Assembly (NCBI GenBank): GCA_964405665.1
Contig: CAYOOT010000012.1
Coordinates: 1-53,686 of the forward strand
DNA from: CAYOOT01 sp964405665
Lineage (GTDB): Bacteria; Bdellovibrionota_C; UBA2361; SZUA-149; CAZDWZ01
Length of the DNA stretch: 53,686 nt
Direction of reading: 5' to 3'
The position numbers and the translations under genes are program-made. Below, in pieces: positions 1 to 8,587 of the stretch (position 1 is the stretch's first letter; the number at the start of each line of letters is the position of its first letter). The notes beneath the pieces were generated by a model. That model was given only the letters and a program-made list of their open reading frames with translations. It did not search any database and was not told where the DNA came from.

Positions 1-153
1 CAACTTCATTGGTATTATAAAATATTTAAAGGAATTGCTCCTGATATTAATCCCAATAATCCCAAATTTTCTTTTTTAGTAAATTGCTGGAAGAAACTGC
101 CGCTGAGTGTGGCTAATATTATCGGTCCAATAATTACAAAAGGAATTCCTTAA
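1..153 (+). CDS. FemAB/GNAT-like acyltransferase, C-terminal end only
   Basis: An open frame enters from the left edge and stops at 151-153. The 50 visible residues include WYYKIFKG near the start and, near the end, KKLPLSVANIIGP, a basic Leu-Pro then Gly-Pro pattern. That resembles the C-terminal tail I recall for FemAB-like or GNAT-like proteins of exopolysaccharide clusters (aminoacyl or acyl transfer to cell-surface precursors). The stop codon directly abuts the ATG of the ATP-grasp gene at 154, so the two are almost certainly co-transcribed. The fragment is too short to confirm the family, and no catalytic residue is visible. The family call is inference; that it is the end of a real gene is well supported by the tight junction. 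Confidence 0.45.
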   Translation, partial: QLHWYYKIFKGIAPDINPNNPKFSFLVNCWKKLPLSVANIIGPIITKGIP

Positions 154-1341
154 ATGTTAAAAGAAAAAGATAGAATTTTGATACTTGATGCTGAAGCAAG
201 AAGTAGCCTTGCCGTTGTGCGTGCATTGGCAGATTTGGGTCTGGAAATTGCAGTTGTTAGCTATTCCAACTGGGCAATAGCTGCAGCCAGTAAGTTTGTG
301 GATATTACATTTAAAACAAGTGACCCTTCTCTTTATCCTAAAGAATATCTGGAAAATTTACTTACTTTACTTAAAACTTATCGACCAAAGTTACTTATTC
401 CCACTACCGATATCAGCCTTAATCTTTGTTACCAAGCAAAAGATGAAATATCAAAATATACCATATTCCCCTTCCCCGATAAAAAAAGCTATGAAACAAT
501 AAACAATAAAAGTGACCTCTTAGATTTAGCGCAAAAAGAGGGAATTAATATTCCCCAAACTATTTTAATTCCAGAATCTTCCCAAAGATCAGCAAACGAT
601 ACGGAAGCAATTAGAAATTTCTCTTATCCTGCCGTCTTAAAACCGGTTTCCTCTGCCAATATTTTTCGTGAGATCTTTATTAAACCAAAAATTTACTATC
701 CCTACAACGCCGAAGAAGCCTTGTTATTTCTTAATGAAGCCAGTAACAATTCCGTTAATTATCTCTTGCAACAAAAAATTACTGGAAGCGGCTGCGGCTT
801 ATTTGCCCTTTGTAAAAAAGGTGAGCCTTTTGCTCTTTTTGCCCATCAACGAGTCCTGGAAAAACCTCCCAGTGGTGGAGTCAGTGTTTTAAGTGAAAGT
901 ATTTTCTTAAAAGAAACTCCCTTAAAAGAGTCTTTAACTCTTTTAAAATCCCTATCCTGGGATGGGGTAGCAATGCTGGAGTTTAAAAAAGATTTAATCG
1001 GCAAAAATTATCTAATGGAAATCAACCCACGCTTTTGGGGCTCACTGCAACTTGCCGTTAATTCCGGCATGAACTTTCCGCAATTGCTTTACAAGCTTTT
1101 TTGCAAAGAAGAATTCGAATTAAAAAATACTTATAAATTGAATCAAAGACTGCGCTGGGAACTGGGAACCCTTGATCATCTTTTTATTAAACTTAAATCA
1201 GCTCCCACAGAAACTTTGAAAGAAATTTTTACAGAAAACTCTTTGGAATTTTTCGCAGGGGGGAAAACTTGTAAGAATGAAATCTTACGTTTTGATGATT
1301 TTAAGCCTTTTCTGGCTGAATTAATGCGCTATATTACTTAA
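154..1341 (+). CDS. ATP-grasp domain protein (carbamoyl-phosphate-synthase-like ligase)
   Basis: A 395-residue protein of the ATP-grasp superfamily, which joins a carboxylate to an amine or thiol through an acyl-phosphate. The N-terminal about 110 residues look like the pre-ATP-grasp Rossmann-like domain (ILILDAEARSSLAVVRALADLG). The central ATP-binding part carries YPAVLKPVSS with the phosphate-contacting Lys, and the metal-binding MEINPRFWGS with Glu and Asn lies near residue 290. Unattached ATP-grasp proteins of this size often sit in polysaccharide, peptide or capsule clusters. The upstream neighbour, a possible FemAB/GNAT protein, ends one base before this ATG, and a glycosyltransferase lies 7.6 kb away. 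The substrate cannot be told from sequence. The superfamily is secure; the cell-envelope role is inference. Confidence 0.8.
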   Translation: MLKEKDRILILDAEARSSLAVVRALADLGLEIAVVSYSNWAIAAASKFVDITFKTSDPSLYPKEYLENLLTLLKTYRPKLLIPTTDISLNLCYQAKDEISKYTIFPFPDKKSYETINNKSDLLDLAQKEGINIPQTILIPESSQRSANDTEAIRNFSYPAVLKPVSSANIFREIFIKPKIYYPYNAEEALLFLNEASNNSVNYLLQQKITGSGCGLFALCKKGEPFALFAHQRVLEKPPSGGVSVLSESIFLKETPLKESLTLLKSLSWDGVAMLEFKKDLIGKNYLMEINPRFWGSLQLAVNSGMNFPQLLYKLFCKEEFELKNTYKLNQRLRWELGTLDHLFIKLKSAPTETLKEIFTENSLEFFAGGKTCKNEILRFDDFKPFLAELMRYIT

Positions 1342-1454
1342 TTCAAGTGTTAATTTTCTAAACCACAATTATTCTTTTCAAAATAAGAACGCTATGAGCT
1401 TTTTCAACGATAAAAGTAACTAGCAAGCAAGTCTCTAAATTTATTAAATTAGCT

Positions 1455-1483
1455 TTGACAAGTGACAATTGTCATGATACACT
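1455..1483 (+). promoter_or_regulatory. Candidate sigma70 promoter of the higBA operon
   Basis: TTGACA at 1455-1460 is a perfect -35 element. A 17-nt spacer separates it from TACACT at 1478-1483, which matches four of six -10 consensus bases. The start of transcription would fall near 1490, about 65 nt before higB. The spacer contains the 12-bp palindrome listed separately, so a bound repressor would block polymerase. Confidence 0.6.
1463..1474. promoter_or_regulatory. Palindromic operator inside the higBA promoter
   Basis: TGACAATTGTCA is a perfect 12-bp palindrome lying exactly between the -35 and -10 elements. HigA antitoxins bind such short palindromes in their own promoter, so this is the most likely HigA or HigBA binding site. 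That it is bound is inference. Confidence 0.55.
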
Positions 1484-1516
1484 TTATAAAAGTTAAATTG
1501 ATCATCATTATTACTG

Positions 1517-1536
1517 ATTACTCAAGGATGAGTAAT
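1517..1536. promoter_or_regulatory. Second inverted repeat in the higBA leader
   Basis: ATTACTC and GAGTAAT form 7-bp arms around a 6-nt spacer, 20 nt upstream of higB. It does not share sequence with the 12-bp promoter palindrome. It could be a second operator or an RNA hairpin just ahead of the strong Shine-Dalgarno at 1546-1553. Confidence 0.35.
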
Positions 1537-1556
1537 GTCAATACCAAGGAGGGTAG

Positions 1557-1835
1557 ATGATAAAAAGCTTTAAGCATAAAGGATTGAAACAACTTTATGA
1601 AGATGATGATAGAAAAGGGCTTAATTCTGAGCATATTGAAAAGTTAAGACGAATTTTATCACGTTTAGACCAGGCAAAAGGTCCAAGTGATCTGGATCTT
1701 CCGGGATATAAGCTTCATTCTCTTAAAGGAGATTTATCAGGCTATTGGAGTGTCACAGTGAGAGCTAATTGGAGAGTTGTTTTTAGGTTTGAGCAAGGAA
1801 ATGTTATTGATGTAAATTTTATTGACTATCACTAA
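1557..1835 (+). CDS. higB: HigB-family toxin (RelE-fold mRNA interferase)
   Basis: A 92-residue RelE/ParE-superfamily toxin of the HigB (plasmid maintenance killer) type, expected to cleave mRNA on the ribosome. Diagnostic segments are FKHKGLKQLYEDDDRKGL at the N-terminus, the LPGYKLHSLKGDLSGYWSV core and the ending NWRVVFRFEQGNVIDVNFIDYH, which holds the basic residues and final His typical of the family. The start is well supported: a strong Shine-Dalgarno AAGGAGGG sits just before the ATG. The toxin precedes the antitoxin, which is the normal higBA order and the reverse of most toxin-antitoxin loci. Length is full for the family, and no disruption is visible, so the pair is probably functional. 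Confidence 0.9.
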   Translation: MIKSFKHKGLKQLYEDDDRKGLNSEHIEKLRRILSRLDQAKGPSDLDLPGYKLHSLKGDLSGYWSVTVRANWRVVFRFEQGNVIDVNFIDYH

Positions 1836-1865
1836 TTTTTGACTATCTCTAGAAAATGAGAATTT

Positions 1866-2147
1866 ATGACAATGAAAAACCCACCGCATCCTGGATTATC
1901 AGTTAGGCACGATTGCTTAGAACCACTTAAATTATCTGTAACTCAAGCAGCAAGAATCTTGGGTGTAACTAGGCAAGCATTAAACAACCTGATAAATGGC
2001 AAAAGCGGTATTTCACCGGAAATGGCGGTAAGATTAGATTTGGCTTTTGGCGGTGGCGCTGAAACTTGGTTAAAGCAACAACTTTTTTACGATTTATCGA
2101 AAGTAAAAAGGAAAAATATAAAAGTAAAACAAGTAGTAACTGCCTGA
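1866..2147 (+). CDS. higA: HigA-family antitoxin (XRE-type DNA-binding)
   Basis: A 93-residue antitoxin with a helix-turn-helix at about residues 22-60 (LSVTQAARILGVTRQALNNL, then NGKSGISPEMAVRLDLAFGG). The start PPHPGLSVRHDCLEPLKLSV is the signature beginning of HigA, and AETWLKQQLFYDL follows the helix-turn-helix as in the family. It should neutralise HigB and repress the operon through the palindrome between the -35 and -10 elements. The gene begins 30 nt after higB and lacks a strong Shine-Dalgarno (only GAGAA upstream), so it may rely partly on ribosomes finishing higB. The basic tail KVKRKNIKVKQVV is slightly longer than in many homologues. Confidence 0.92.
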   Translation: MTMKNPPHPGLSVRHDCLEPLKLSVTQAARILGVTRQALNNLINGKSGISPEMAVRLDLAFGGGAETWLKQQLFYDLSKVKRKNIKVKQVVTA

Positions 2148-2239
2148 ATTATATCTTCCTCAAAAAATATTATAGCGTTTGCGACAATTCTTTTTGAAAT
2201 GTTATTGCAAATCGCATTAATCAACTTAACAACCCCCCC

Positions 2240-3121
2240 CTACTTCCCTTCCATAACTATCTGATAAATCACCAACAACACGCCAAGTAAAATTATCAAA
2301 CCGGCAAAGAGTCGTCTTATAAAATCCTTTTCTTTATAAATTAGTCTTCCGCTGATTATCGTCGGAATTAAAGAAAATTGCCGGATTGCCACAAAGTAAG
2401 GGGCTTGCATATAACGCAGGGCTGTCAGCTTAGTGACCATAAAAACTGTTTCAATTAATCCGCGAAGCAAAAAAGTTTTAAAGTTTACTTTCATTTCCTG
2501 GATATTTTGCTTTTTAAAAACAACAAAAGGAGCAATCAGTAAGCCCGAAACCAGAGTCATGGCAAAGCCGGATAGTGTTGTTGATGCAGTAAAAACTGCA
2601 AGTCGATCCAAACAAGAATTTAAGCTAAACATCACAGCAGAAGCCGTAGCCATCAATATTGCCGGAAGGTTTTTTTTATCAAACTTAACGTTCTTTTTTC
2701 CAGGCTTAATAACTAAAATTAACGTTCCAATTACCACCATGATTACCGCAATCACACCTGCTTTTGTAATCGGATCTCCGGTAATTAGCGGTGAAGAAAT
2801 TAAAATAAAAAGCGGAGTTAAACCAAAGAAACAAGAAACTAAGGAAAGGTCCCCTAATTCTAAAGATTTCATCTTAAAGCCTTCTGCTCCAATATCAGTA
2901 ATACTTCTTAGTAAAACCAAAAAAGCAAATTTCCCGGACATTGCAAAATCTTCGTACCCGAGCAAATAAAGAACTAGCAATAAAACTAAATACCCGGGGA
3001 TTGCAAAAGCAAAAGATCCAAAAGTAGATACGGCACTACTGACATTAAACGATAGCCTTTTACTGACAACGTCCTTAGTTGTTGCCAGAAAAATACTAAC
3101 GAAAGCATAGAAAAAACCCAT
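2240..3121 (-). CDS. EamA/DMT-family inner-membrane transporter
   Basis: A 293-residue very hydrophobic protein with about ten predicted membrane helices arranged as two EamA-like repeats: residues about 1-135, then about 148-290. It has a charged loop between them (KPGKKNVKFDKK). The pattern and length fit the drug/metabolite transporter superfamily, whose members export or import small metabolites. Helix ends such as VIMVVIGTLILVIKPGKK and the final AGLIILLGVLLVIYQIVM are typical. Substrate is not predictable. It is divergent from the NUDIX gene and convergent with higA, with 92 nt including a run of eight C between the two stops. It has no obvious operon partner. Confidence 0.8.
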   Translation of the reverse strand: MGFFYAFVSIFLATTKDVVSKRLSFNVSSAVSTFGSFAFAIPGYLVLLLVLYLLGYEDFAMSGKFAFLVLLRSITDIGAEGFKMKSLELGDLSLVSCFFGLTPLFILISSPLITGDPITKAGVIAVIMVVIGTLILVIKPGKKNVKFDKKNLPAILMATASAVMFSLNSCLDRLAVFTASTTLSGFAMTLVSGLLIAPFVVFKKQNIQEMKVNFKTFLLRGLIETVFMVTKLTALRYMQAPYFVAIRQFSLIPTIISGRLIYKEKDFIRRLFAGLIILLGVLLVIYQIVMEGK

Positions 3122-3133
3122 TTACTAATTCCC

Positions 3134-3162
3134 TTGAAGTAGCTAGGTATTAATAGTATAAA
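3134..3162 (+). promoter_or_regulatory. Candidate promoter of the NUDIX gene
   Basis: TTGAAG at 3134-3139, a 17-nt spacer and TATAAA at 3157-3162 give a plausible sigma70 promoter in the 74-nt space between the divergent EamA and NUDIX genes. The implied leader is about 25 nt, with no clear Shine-Dalgarno before the ATG at 3196. Confidence 0.4.
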
Positions 3163-3195
3163 TTTTGTTTTGAAACCTATTATAGCAAACAAACT

Positions 3196-3738
3196 ATGTC
3201 TACAAAAAATCCATGGATTACTCACTCAACTGAAGAAATCTATAAAAATCCTTGGTTTCGTATTTTACATAACTTAGTAACACGTCCTGATGGACTTCCA
3301 GGGACTTATAGCTATCTTGATAAAACTCCAGCAACAGGTGTAGTCGCCTTAACACCAGAGAAAGAAATTTATTTAGTGGGACAATTTCGCTACGCTATCA
3401 ACTGTTATTCCTGGGAAATCATTGAAGGAGGAGTAGATGCCAATGAAACTCCGCTAGAATGCATTCAGCGCGAACTAAAAGAAGAAGCAGGATTAATTGC
3501 TAAAAAATGGGAGCAGTTAGGACCAGAAATTTATCTCAGCAATAGCGTTACTTCTGAAGTGTCTTATTTATTTCTTGCTCAAGATCTGGAAATTACCCAA
3601 GCGCAACCCGAAGGAACTGAAATATTGGAAGTTAAAAAAGTCCCTCTAAAAAATGCTTTAGAAATGGTGGAATCTGGCGAAATCACAGACGCTCTAAGTA
3701 TTATTGCAATTTTAAAAGTTGCTAAGATCTATTTATAA
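3196..3738 (+). CDS. NUDIX hydrolase, ADP-ribose pyrophosphatase-like
   Basis: A 180-residue NUDIX hydrolase. The complete Nudix box is visible at about residues 78-100: G, five residues, E (GGVDANE), seven residues, then RELKEEAGL, supplying the Mg-binding glutamates. The preceding GQFRYAINCYSWEIIEGG segment matches ADP-ribose/NudF-type enzymes, where a QxR stretch and the ExxxG turn precede the box. It likely hydrolyses ADP-ribose or a nucleotide sugar to monophosphates. Its stop codon overlaps by about 10 nt the stop region of the convergent binding-protein gene, so no intergenic terminator fits there. NUDIX assignment is secure; substrate is inference. Confidence 0.88.
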   Translation: MSTKNPWITHSTEEIYKNPWFRILHNLVTRPDGLPGTYSYLDKTPATGVVALTPEKEIYLVGQFRYAINCYSWEIIEGGVDANETPLECIQRELKEEAGLIAKKWEQLGPEIYLSNSVTSEVSYLFLAQDLEITQAQPEGTEILEVKKVPLKNALEMVESGEITDALSIIAILKVAKIYL

Positions 3739-4682
3739 ACTTTCTCAAATCCATCTTTGGTAACAATTTTAATTGCTGCAGGAAGTGTAAACCTCTGATC
3801 ACCACTTGCCGAATATGTTCCCAGCGCTCCTTTAAAATCCTTCAGTGTCTTAAAAAACTGATTGATATTTTTAGCATTATACCCTCTTTCCAAAGCAGCA
3901 GCTAAAAGCAAGGGGAAATCATGTCCGTTTGCTGAGGCATAGGTAGAAGATTTGGGAAAACGCTTGGCATATAATTGAGAAAATTCAGTATCAGGCTCAT
4001 CGTTATTCACATACCACTGGCCCACTAAAGTTCCACCCGAAGCTTTAACTTCATTAAAATCTTCAAAAAGTTCTACGCCAAATAATTCTTGTTTTATTCC
4101 AAATTGCCTTGCTTGTTTTGCACAGAGCCCGATTTGTCCAGGAAGTAAAGCGATCATCAAGGCATCAAAATTTTTAGCCTTTAATTTGGAAAGAAAGGGT
4201 TTAAAATCTTTGGTATCAGGAGGATACTCCTCATCCAAAACAAGATTAAATTTTCCTTGGTTTTTCTGGTCAAAAGTATTCTTATAGTCCAGCAATCCAT
4301 CATGAACAGCACTAATTCTGGCGATATTTTTATAGCCTCTCTTCTGTGCTTCTTCAATCTGAACCTTAACTGCCTCATCGGGAGTTATCCAAAAATTAAA
4401 AGCATAGTCTCTGCCTTTTACAATATTAAAATCAGAAGCAATCGCAATTAATGTAATTTTTTTCTGTTCTGTAATTGCCGCTAAAGGTTTTGAAACCCCG
4501 GAAGAAAATGTTAAGACCAAATCCACTCCGCCATCTGCTTGCATTTTATTAAATGCCGCAATTGTATTTTTAGGAACAAGGCCATCATCTTCAAATCGAA
4601 TATCTAGCTTGGATTTAGTTTCTGCACTAAGTTTTTCCAAACCCAGTTCAAAACCATTTTTTATTGCTTCTGCTAAACCTGC
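3729..4682 (-). CDS. ABC-type branched-chain amino-acid-like periplasmic binding protein, 5' part lost in gap
   Basis: About 317 visible residues of a type-I periplasmic binding protein (Leu/Ile/Val-binding, Peripla_BP_6-like). Recognisable features are the repeated sandwich pattern, VDLVLTFSSGVSKPLAAI with the ligand-contacting SSG turn, ISAVHDGLLDYKNTF and the second-lobe DALMIALLPGQIGLCAKQARQFG. It would bind an amino acid or small solute outside the inner membrane and deliver it to an ABC permease, but no permease or ATPase gene is in the window. The signal peptide and roughly the first 50-70 residues lie in or beyond the 100-N gap, so the start is unknown. An open frame appears to continue across the N block only because N cannot encode a stop. 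Confidence 0.8.
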   Translation of the reverse strand, partial: AGLAEAIKNGFELGLEKLSAETKSKLDIRFEDDGLVPKNTIAAFNKMQADGGVDLVLTFSSGVSKPLAAITEQKKITLIAIASDFNIVKGRDYAFNFWITPDEAVKVQIEEAQKRGYKNIARISAVHDGLLDYKNTFDQKNQGKFNLVLDEEYPPDTKDFKPFLSKLKAKNFDALMIALLPGQIGLCAKQARQFGIKQELFGVELFEDFNEVKASGGTLVGQWYVNNDEPDTEFSQLYAKRFPKSSTYASANGHDFPLLLAAALERGYNAKNINQFFKTLKDFKGALGTYSASGDQRFTLPAAIKIVTKDGFEKVYK

Positions 4683-4782
4683 NNNNNNNNNNNNNNNNNN
4701 NNNNNNNNNNNNNNNNNNNNNNNNNNNNNNNNNNNNNNNNNNNNNNNNNNNNNNNNNNNNNNNNNNNNNNNNNNNNNNNNNN
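4683..4782. other. Assembly gap of exactly 100 N
   Basis: Exactly 100 unknown bases, the conventional filler for a gap of unknown size. It separates the 3' end of the trifunctional acyltransferase gene from the interior of the binding-protein gene, both reading right to left. The true missing length must hold at least the last 20-40 codons of the first gene and the start and signal peptide of the second. Additional genes could be hidden here. Confidence 0.98.
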
Positions 4783-7700
4783 CTCGATAAAGAAAAAACT
4801 ATCTTGTTTGGGAATCCATATGTTAGGAAGGCCATTTTCTGAAAGTTTTTCCACAATATCAGAAACAACAAATTCTTTTGCGCTAATTACAATAAGCCTC
4901 TCTCCTTTCTTTTCATCAGCAACAGACGTCACGGCACAAACTGTTTGAGTTTCTGCTAAAATTTGATGAATCGCTTCTTCAATTTTATTGTGCGGCACCA
5001 TTTCGCCGCCGATTTTACTGAATCGAGATAAGCGGTCAGTGATGGTGATAAAACCATCATCATCAATTTTTGCGATATCCCCTGTAACATACCAGCCATC
5101 AACAATTACTTCTTTTGTTTTTTCTTCTTTGCCCAAATAACCTTTCATCACGTTAGAACCTTTCACCAAGAGCAAACCTTCTGTATTTACCGGCAGAGTT
5201 TTTTCAAGATTATCAACATCTACTATTCTCACAGCCACTCCCGGGATCGGATGTCCCACAGTTCCGGCCTTATGTCCCAGTTGATTAATTACGGAATCCT
5301 TGAAATCAGGAACATTTAATGCCGCAGCAGGAGAAAGTTCCGTGCAACCATAGCCCTCCATTGGCAACAACCCGAACTTTTCCTTAAATGATTCGGCAAT
5401 TCGTGAATTTAATTTCTCAGCACCGGTGATCACATAACGCAAACTGGCAAAATTTTCCTTGCTGCATTTTCTGATATAAAACATTAAAAAACTGGGGGCG
5501 CTCATTAAAAAAGTTACTTTTTCTTTTTGAACAAGCTCTCCGACAACAGCAGCATCCGTCGGATTAAAATGATAAACTCCTTTGATTCCACAAAGTAAAG
5601 GCAGCCAAAGAGTCGCAGTAAACCCGAAAGAATGGAAAAAAGGCAGCACTCCTAAAATTGCATCTTTATTATCCAAACCATAAAGTTCATAAATACTTTC
5701 CAAATTAGAAAGGATATTGCGATTACTAAGCATGACCCCTTTTGGTTCGGCCGTACTGCCACTGGAAAAAAGAACTGCCACTAAATCGTCAGGTTTTGAT
5801 TTTAAATTAAAAACAAAGCTTTTAATAATAGTAATCGGAAGAAGTATTGTTAAGAAGCTCTTGATCTTGTCTTGCACCTTAATTTCAGCGATCAGATCCT
5901 CAATATAAATAAGGCCCGGAAGCTCTGGCACTTTTAGTTTCTCTAAAAACACCCGGCTGCTCAACACCTGAGAAATATCACATTGTTTAATCGCTGACTT
6001 AATTGCATCTTCTCCCGTAGTATAGTTTAAATTAACTACTACTTTAGAATTTAAAATTAAAGAGATGTTTGCTACTACAGCTGCCACACTGGGTGGAAGT
6101 AATATACCTACCATCTCTCTATCAACAATAATTTTCTTCAGTTTTCTGCTTGTTGAAAAAACTCCTATTAACAAACCTAAGTAAGAACATCTCTTACCAC
6201 TGCTCTCAACCACACTTGTTGCAAAAAGCCTTCTTTTTGCTTGTGCTAAAAAAGAAAGAATCAAAGTAGGATATTTTTCTTTTCTAAAAAAAGGCAGTTC
6301 TGCAGAAATTTCTTGGATTTGCTGCCGGATCTGATGAGCGTTAGTATCCGCAGGAAGAGGTAAGCCAAACTTTAGAGTTATCGGATAGGGAAACTCTTTG
6401 GGTATTTTCCAAAAAAACTTTCCGCTTCTAAAGCTGAAAATACTTCCCCAGATTTGATCGATATATGCTGGAATGATCGGTGCATTCACGCCTTTCATGA
6501 TTCGCTCAAAACCTTTTTTAAAACTTAAAAGATGTCCAATTCGACTTAGCTCCCCTTCGGCAAAAATACAAACCAGATCGCCGTTTTTAATTGCTTCTTT
6601 AGCTTCATTTAAAGAACGAATTACTTCTTTGGGACTATCTTGGTTATCAACAGGAATGGAGCGGCAGAATTTTGCCAGTTGATGAACAACGGGTGTGTTA
6701 TAAATTGGTTTATAAATCATAAAACGCAAAGGTCGCTTGCAAGCTGCCATTAAAATTGGCGGATCAACGAAAGCAACGTGATTACAAATTATCAAAGCCC
6801 CGCCAGTTTCAGGAATATTTTCAGCACCAATTACTTTTAATTTGTAAAGACTATGTACTAAAAGCCAATTTAAACAACGAATCAAAACTTCCGGTAAAAT
6901 CTTGCATATCAAAACAGTGGCCGCGGAAGTTATTAAAACAAAAAACCAAAATTGCCTGATGGCACTGAGGTTTAGCACTTGATAAAGAACGTATAATAAA
7001 AGATATGTTAAGAGCATTGCCGCATACGATGCTACGTTGGAAGCAGCGATATAGCTTCCCCGGGATTTTGACGGACTATATTCCTGATAATAAGAATTTA
7101 AGGGCACAATAAAAAAGCCACAACTAACTCCCATTGAAAAAAGAAAAAACATTACGACAAAATAGTTTTGATATAAAACTGCCAATCCTAAACTACTTAA
7201 GGCTAAGCCAAAGCCACCGATGGGAATTAATCCCAACTCAACTTTGCCTTCTGAAACTTTACCGGCAAAAATACTTCCAATACCAGTGCCGATGCCTAAA
7301 ATTGCCAACAGTGCGGATGTTTTGAGATCGCTCAAGCCCATTAATTCTTTGGCATAAATAGGAATTAACATTTGATAATATGCAGCAAGGGCCCAAAAAT
7401 AAGAAGTGGCAATTAACACAAGAAACAGGGGTTTGTGTCTTCTTATTTTTTTTATGACTTTGAAAGAATTTAAAGGATTATATTGTAACTCTGCCTTGGG
7501 ATTGGCCGGCTTAGTAGAAGTTATAAAAAAACTGCTTAGAAAACCACAGACCGCTACCGAAACAATCACGATACCGGCTAATAAATACTTCTCATCGGAA
7601 ATTCCTTTTAACAATCCTCCCAAACCTGTCCCGGCAATACAAGCAACAAATATGATCATTTGCATATAGCCATTGGCCTTGGAAATATCTTCTCGATCCA

Positions 7701-8088
7701 CAATTTCAGGAATAATTCCATATTTTGCCGGACTAAAAAACGCACTATGTGCTCCCAATCCAAATAAGCCAACTAAGAGTAGCCAAATATTTTGCTCCCT
7801 TAGTGCAAAAAACATTGCAATCATAATAATTATTTCGATGATCTTTACGAAACGAATTACGGTAGTTTTGGCATAGCGATCGGCAAGGGATCCGGAAACT
7901 GAGGAAAAGAGAAGATAAGGCAACACAAAACAAACACCGGAAAGTACAAATTCCGATTTACTCCCCCCACCTCCTACTACTTTTGAAATTACAATTAAAG
8001 AAACAAGAACTTTAAAAAGATTGTCATTTAAAGCTTCAAAAAATTGAACAAACAATAAAGCTCTAAAGGAATTAAATTTTTTCTTCAT
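4783..8088 (-). CDS. aas: LplT-Aas type fusion: MFS transporter, 1-acyl-glycerophosphate-type acyltransferase and acyl-ACP/CoA ligase; 3' end lost in gap
   Basis: At least 1,102 residues joining three modules. Residues about 1-405 are a twelve-helix major-facilitator transporter resembling LplT. Residues about 420-610 are a PlsC-type acyltransferase with the HX4D motif (ICNHVAFVD, near residue 435) and FAEGELSRIG. Residues about 620-1102 are an adenylate-forming acyl synthetase with the P-loop-like FSSGSTAEPKGV near 777 and DGWYVTGDIAKID further on. Fusions like this are known to flip lysophospholipid across the inner membrane and reacylate it with a fatty acid activated on acyl carrier protein. 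Only the last few dozen residues are missing, beyond the gap. The gene starts at the last A of the upstream stop (TAATG), so translation is coupled with the small membrane protein before it. Confidence 0.9.
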
Positions 8089-8432
8089 TATTCTTTCACA
8101 ACTTCTGCAGGAAATTCCAGCGTAAAAAGACGATATGTTTTTTCTTCGGTTTCAACAGTTATTTGTTGTTCGTAGTAATAATTCATTACCACATCTTCAT
8201 TTGTATGCTCGACATCAATTTGACTGGGTTTTTCTATGGGAATTCCTAATTTTTGGGCTTTTGCAAAAACATTTTGTCGCAGCTCATCATCGGAAAAAAC
8301 ATCAGATTTATTTATTTGTGCCTGCATATATCCCAACAAATCATAATAAGCATAATAGTGTGGCATGGTTTTATAGGCCAGAAAAGAAATGATCAATACA
8401 ATCATTGTGATAGTCGCCGACTTAAAACTCAT
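8088..8432 (-). CDS. Small single-pass membrane protein, DUF4845-like
   Basis: A 114-residue protein with one N-terminal membrane helix at about residues 7-24 (ATITMIVLIISFLAYKTM). A soluble periplasmic domain of about 85 residues follows, with mixed beta strands (VVMNYYYEQQITVET, YRLFTLEFPAEV). The layout (short cytoplasmic start, helix, then a small alpha-beta domain beginning with a helix of D/E residues) resembles DUF4845 proteins, but I am not certain of the family. It overlaps the following acyltransferase fusion by one base and is surely in the same transcript. Its role is unknown; a partner in lipid turnover is a reasonable inference from the coupling alone. Confidence 0.65.
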   Translation of the reverse strand: MSFKSATITMIVLIISFLAYKTMPHYYAYYDLLGYMQAQINKSDVFSDDELRQNVFAKAQKLGIPIEKPSQIDVEHTNEDVVMNYYYEQQITVETEEKTYRLFTLEFPAEVVKE

Positions 8433-8487
8433 AAAAACCTCAGTTCTTTCTAAATATTGTAATTTTAAATAAAATTATAGTATAGCT

Positions 8488-8536
8488 CTTTTCATGAGTT
8501 ATGAGACATTACTATGTCTCATAACTTATAGAAAAG
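8488..8536. repeat. Strong palindrome between divergent genes
   Basis: Perfect 13-bp arms at 8497-8509 and 8514-8526 surround a TACT loop, and CTTTTC/GAAAAG extend the pairing outside a small internal bulge. The site lies between two divergently transcribed starts, so a terminator role is unlikely. It may be an operator or part of a mobile palindromic repeat together with the next hairpin. Confidence 0.55.
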
Positions 8537-8538
8537 AC

Positions 8539-8572
8539 TAGATCCTCCGGAGCTTTAGCGTAGGAGGATCTA
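8539..8572. repeat. REP-like hairpin directly before the 8588 gene
   Basis: TAGATCCTCC (8539-8548) pairs with GGAGGATCTA (8563-8572) around a 14-nt loop GGAGCTTTAGCGTA. The loop and arms resemble a dispersed repeat I recall from many bacterial genomes (CTCCGGAGCTTTAGCG type). It ends only 15 nt before the start codon at 8588, so it lies in the leader of that gene and could hide or replace a ribosome-binding site. Confidence 0.5.
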
Positions 8573-8587
8573 TACTCGCTTGCGTTT

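Noticed and set aside
2433..2969. 178-codon forward frame opposite the EamA gene
   Set aside because: The reverse frame is a clear membrane transporter; the forward translation has no domain and follows its codon complement.
4648..4682. Extension of the acyltransferase fusion past the gap to a stop at 4648
   Set aside because: The 35 bases past the gap belong to the binding-protein gene in its own frame; the extension residues do not fit an acyl-synthetase ending.
3729..4871. A continuous reading frame from the binding protein across the N block
   Set aside because: The 100 N cannot carry stop codons, so continuity is artificial. Residues beyond 4782 come from another frame of the acyltransferase gene. 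Only 3729-4682 is kept.
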